A stretch of 8,832 bases of DNA from Opitutia bacterium (lineage in GTDB: Bacteria > Verrucomicrobiota > Verrucomicrobiia > Opitutales > Opitutaceae). The stretch spans positions 1 through 8,832 of the forward strand of contig JANXWT010000294.1 of NCBI GenBank assembly GCA_025351035.1. The letters are read 5' to 3'. Below, in pieces: positions 6,659 to 8,832 of this stretch. Under the pieces are notes generated by a model. That model saw only the letters and a program-made list of their open reading frames with translations. It had not been told where the DNA came from and made no database searches. A program made the translations under genes and the position numbers. Each line of letters begins with the position of its first letter. Position 1 is the first letter of the stretch.

Positions 6659-7228
6659 CTACAGGAGGCCGGCATAATATTTCGGCTTCAGCACGCCGAT
6701 ACAGGGCAGGTTCCGATAGCACTCGTTGAAATCCAATCCGTAGCCGACGACGAATTCGTTGGGAATTTCAAAGCCGACGTATTCCGCTTCGAATGGCACG
6801 ACGCGCCGCGCTTTTTTGTCGAGCAGCACGCACGTCTTTACCGTTGCTGCCTTCTTGGCGAGCAACAGCGCCTTCACCGCGGACAGCGTGTTGCCGGTGT
6901 CGAGAATGTCGTCCACGAGCAGCACATGGTGGTCGGTGATGTCAAGCTTCAGACTGTCGATTACCACGGGCTTGCCGGCCGCCTGGGTGCCGCTGTGGTA
7001 GCTGGAGGCGCGCACGCAGTCGAGCCGCACCGGCACCCGCAGTTTCCGAAGCAAGTCGGCGGCGAGCACCACCGCGCCGTTCACCACGGCGACGACGGTG
7101 AGATGCTGCCCTGCGTAGTCGCGGTTGATTTCCTCGCTCAAGCTCGCGATGCGGCGCCGGATGGCGGTCTCGCTGACGAGCACATGGTCGAGATGCTTGA
7201 GCTCAGGAATCGGTTTTTTCTTGGGCAT
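6659..7228 (-). CDS. hpt: Hypoxanthine phosphoribosyltransferase
   Basis: This 189-residue cytoplasmic purine-salvage enzyme converts hypoxanthine or guanine plus PRPP to IMP or GMP. The PRPP-binding motif VLLVDDILDTGNTLS is at residues 102-116, with the two Asp residues that hold ribose and Mg. The flexible loop Ser-Ser-Tyr is at about 75-77, and the purine-contacting DKKARR is at about 137-142. The C-terminal FVVGYGLDFNECYRNLP at 159-175 is diagnostic of the bacterial family. The PPi-binding loop reads VVNGA where most homologues have a Lys-Gly-Gly-type sequence, a minor variation. Length is usual. The start is ATG at 7228 with no Shine-Dalgarno sequence. It is divergent from the ABC transporter genes and lies upstream of tRNA-Ser on the same strand. 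Confidence 0.95.
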   Translation of the reverse strand: MPKKKPIPELKHLDHVLVSETAIRRRIASLSEEINRDYAGQHLTVVAVVNGAVVLAADLLRKLRVPVRLDCVRASSYHSGTQAAGKPVVIDSLKLDITDHHVLLVDDILDTGNTLSAVKALLLAKKAATVKTCVLLDKKARRVVPFEAEYVGFEIPNEFVVGYGLDFNECYRNLPCIGVLKPKYYAGLL

Positions 7229-7238
7229 GGGGTTTTAA

Positions 7239-7250
7239 GGGCGAAAGCCC
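7239..7250. repeat. GNRA-type hairpin upstream of hpt
   Basis: GGGC-GAAA-GCCC forms a 4-base stem with a GAAA tetraloop in the leader region between hpt and the divergent ABC operon. It is small, and its role is unknown. Confidence 0.3.
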
Positions 7251-7286
7251 GGCGCATGGCAACTGTTACCCGTGCGCGCGGCGGGG

Positions 7287-7297
7287 TTAATATTTTT
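7287..7297. promoter_or_regulatory. AT-rich island in the divergent hpt / ABC transporter promoter region
   Basis: The only AT-rich run in this 119-base GC-rich gap is TTAATATTTTT. It offers TAATAT on the plus strand and TATTAA on the minus strand as -10 candidates, so it may serve both divergent genes. No convincing -35 is present for either. A plus-strand start near 7303 would leave a leader of about 45 bases before the ATPase ATG. Confidence 0.35.
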
Positions 7298-7347
7298 GAC
7301 TTCACACCACCGCGCCGGTTGCCTGCTGCGCCGGCCCGCACCCACCG

Positions 7348-8421
7348 ATGATTTCCATCCAGGTTCAGCAACTGACCAAGCAATTCGGGAGTGTCGTCGC
7401 CCTGCGCGGCCTCGATCTGACGATCAACCCGGGCGAGTTGTTTTTTCTTCTCGGCCCGAGCGGCTGCGGCAAGACCACGCTGCTGCGCTCCCTTGCCGGT
7501 TTCTACATTCCGGAGCAGGGAAGAATATTTTTCGGCGACGAAGACGTCACCCGGCTCGCGCCCCACAAGCGGAATACGGGCATGATGTTTCAGAGCTACG
7601 CGCTCTGGCCGCACATGAGCGTGGCGGAGAACGTCGCGTTCGGACTGGAGGAGCGCAAGGTCGCCAGGGCCGAGATCACCCGCCGTGTCGGCGAGGCGCT
7701 GGAATCTGTGCGCATGGAATCCTACGCCGCCCGCAAGCCCAACCAACTCTCCGGAGGACAGCAGCAGCGTATCGCCCTCGCGCGCGCGCTGGTCATTCGC
7801 CCGCGCTGCCTGCTCCTCGACGAGCCGCTGTCCAATCTCGACGCCAAGCTGCGCCTCGAGATGCGCACGGAGATCAGACGCGTCTGCAAGGAATTCAAAC
7901 TGACAACCGTCTACGTCACGCACGACCAGAAAGAGGCGCTGTCCATCGCCGACCGGATGGCGATTCTCGACGGCGGGCACATCCTGCAAGTCGGCACGCC
8001 GCGCGAAGTCTACAAGCGTCCCGTCTGCAAGACCGTCGCCCACTTCATCGGCGAGACGGATTTTCTGCCGGGAAAGGTCGTTGGCCACGAGGGCGACGGC
8101 CTCGTCGTCGAGACCGCCGTCGGGCGCTTCGACGGCATCGCCGGCGATGCCGCGCATCCGCCCGCAGTTGGCGCGGAGGTGACGGTCTCCATCCGCCCCG
8201 AATGCTGGGAGCTGCAGCACACGCCGCAGAGACACAATGCCATCCGCGGCTTCATCGGCGAGGCGATCTACCTCGGCGAAGTCGCGCAATACGCCTTCGT
8301 CACCGGCAACGGCACGCGCCTGAAAATCTTCGAGCGCAATCCGCGCTTGATCGACGGTGCCGCGCGCGGCGAGCTTTTCGCCGCGGTCGCGCCGGAGGAT
8401 GTCGTCGTGCTCACGTCGTGA
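7348..8421 (+). CDS. ABC transporter ATP-binding protein, Fe3+/spermidine/putrescine type
   Basis: This 357-residue ATPase energises import across the inner membrane. It has Walker A GPSGCGKTT at residues 36-44, Q-loop MMFQSYALWPHM at 79-90, signature LSGGQQQRIALARAL at 134-148, Walker B CLLLDEPLSNLD at 154-165 and switch His192 in VYVTHDQKEAL. Residues from about 235 onward, starting after HFIGETDFLPG, form a TOBE-type C-terminal domain as in PotA, FbpC and maltose-type ATPases. The substrate is not determined by the ATPase. The solute-binding protein gene follows 16 bases downstream, so the permease genes are probably further along outside the window. The start is ATG at 7348 without a Shine-Dalgarno sequence. 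The N-terminal ISIQVQQLTKQFGSV fits the normal domain start. Confidence 0.95.
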   Translation: MISIQVQQLTKQFGSVVALRGLDLTINPGELFFLLGPSGCGKTTLLRSLAGFYIPEQGRIFFGDEDVTRLAPHKRNTGMMFQSYALWPHMSVAENVAFGLEERKVARAEITRRVGEALESVRMESYAARKPNQLSGGQQQRIALARALVIRPRCLLLDEPLSNLDAKLRLEMRTEIRRVCKEFKLTTVYVTHDQKEALSIADRMAILDGGHILQVGTPREVYKRPVCKTVAHFIGETDFLPGKVVGHEGDGLVVETAVGRFDGIAGDAAHPPAVGAEVTVSIRPECWELQHTPQRHNAIRGFIGEAIYLGEVAQYAFVTGNGTRLKIFERNPRLIDGAARGELFAAVAPEDVVVLTS

Positions 8422-8437
8422 GCCGCCGGTTTTCCCG

Positions 8438-8832
8438 ATGAAGAAGGTGCTCATTATCTTCGCGCTCGTGGCGGTGGTCGCGCTGCCGTTTCTGTTGCGC
8501 CCCAAGCAGGCGGCGCTCGCCAAGGCCGACGACACGCTCGTCATCATCACTCCGCACAACGAGGCCATCCGCTACGAATACACTCAGGGTTTCCGCGAAT
8601 GGTATCAGCGGAAAACGGGCCGCACAGTCGCTGTCGACTGGCGTGTGATCGGCGGCACAAGCGAGATCAACCGCTTTATCGATTCGGAATACACTGCGGC
8701 GTTCCAGAATTACTGGACGAACAAACTGCACCGCGACTGGAGCAACGAAGTGCTCAACGCCTACGCCAATCCGCGGCTCAACCCGGACGACAGCCCCGGT
8801 GACGACTCGCCCGAGATGGCAGCGCGGCGGGC
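8438..8832 (+). CDS. ABC transporter extracellular solute-binding protein (3' end outside window)
   Basis: An open frame begins at ATG 8438 and has no stop up to the window edge (131 codons visible). It starts MKKVLIIFALVAVVALPF, a Sec signal peptide or membrane anchor. There is no lipobox Cys. Cleavage could follow ALA at about residues 26-28. The mature part begins DDTLVIITPHNEAIRYEYTQ, then a GFREWYQRKTGRTVAVDW segment and VIGGTSEINRFI. This is the first lobe pattern of family-1 or iron-type binding proteins, in which the opening strand is followed by a helix and the ligand loop. It is 16 bases after the ATPase stop in the same direction, so the pair is an operon. The ligand is unknown, with iron, polyamine or sugar phosphate all possible. 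No Shine-Dalgarno sequence is visible. Confidence 0.85.
   Translation, partial: MKKVLIIFALVAVVALPFLLRPKQAALAKADDTLVIITPHNEAIRYEYTQGFREWYQRKTGRTVAVDWRVIGGTSEINRFIDSEYTAAFQNYWTNKLHRDWSNEVLNAYANPRLNPDDSPGDDSPEMAARR

Noticed and set aside
7138..8568. 476-codon minus-strand open frame
   Set aside because: It is antisense to the ABC ATPase and overlaps the hpt start. It shows no domain and has a composition typical of an antisense shadow.

Overview
The window is compact, GC-rich bacterial chromosome (many 60-base blocks at 70-75 % G+C) from what looks like a Gram-negative organism. The evidence for Gram-negative is a secreted protease-like protein, an inner-membrane CHASE3 sensor and a binding-protein-dependent ABC system. 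The substrate-binding protein, the eukaryote-like cystathionine beta-synthase and the general lack of Shine-Dalgarno sequences suggest Verrucomicrobiota, perhaps Opitutae. That assignment is an inference from protein style, not a proven placement.

Layout. (1) Positions 1-1103, plus strand: the C-terminal part of a metal-dependent amidohydrolase, overlapping by 4 bases a haloacid-dehalogenase-like hydrolase. (2) Positions 1167-3371 (possibly to 3518), minus strand: a tight three-gene unit encoding a secreted transglutaminase-like cysteine protease homologue, a membrane CHASE3-PAS sensor with no kinase domain, and a single-domain response regulator. It is visibly poorer in G+C than its surroundings. 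(3) Positions 3635-6138, minus strand: cystathionine beta-synthase followed by a cystathionine gamma-lyase/synthase, which together form a transsulfuration operon probably converting homocysteine and serine to cysteine. (4) Positions 6139-6517: no gene. The part next to the tRNA holds a row of palindromes and a 20-base copy of the tRNA 3' end. (5) Positions 6518-7228, minus strand: tRNA-Ser(GCU), with hypoxanthine phosphoribosyltransferase 51 bases upstream of it. (6) Positions 7348-8832, plus strand: an ABC transporter ATPase of the Fe3+/polyamine type and the start of its solute-binding protein, which runs off the window.

Most of the content is ordinary metabolism and transport. The two parts that stand out are the protease/CHASE3-PAS/receiver unit, which resembles a membrane-signal-to-periplasmic-protease circuit built without a histidine kinase, and the tRNA-Ser 3'-end duplication embedded in palindromes. 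Nearly all genes start without a recognisable Shine-Dalgarno sequence.
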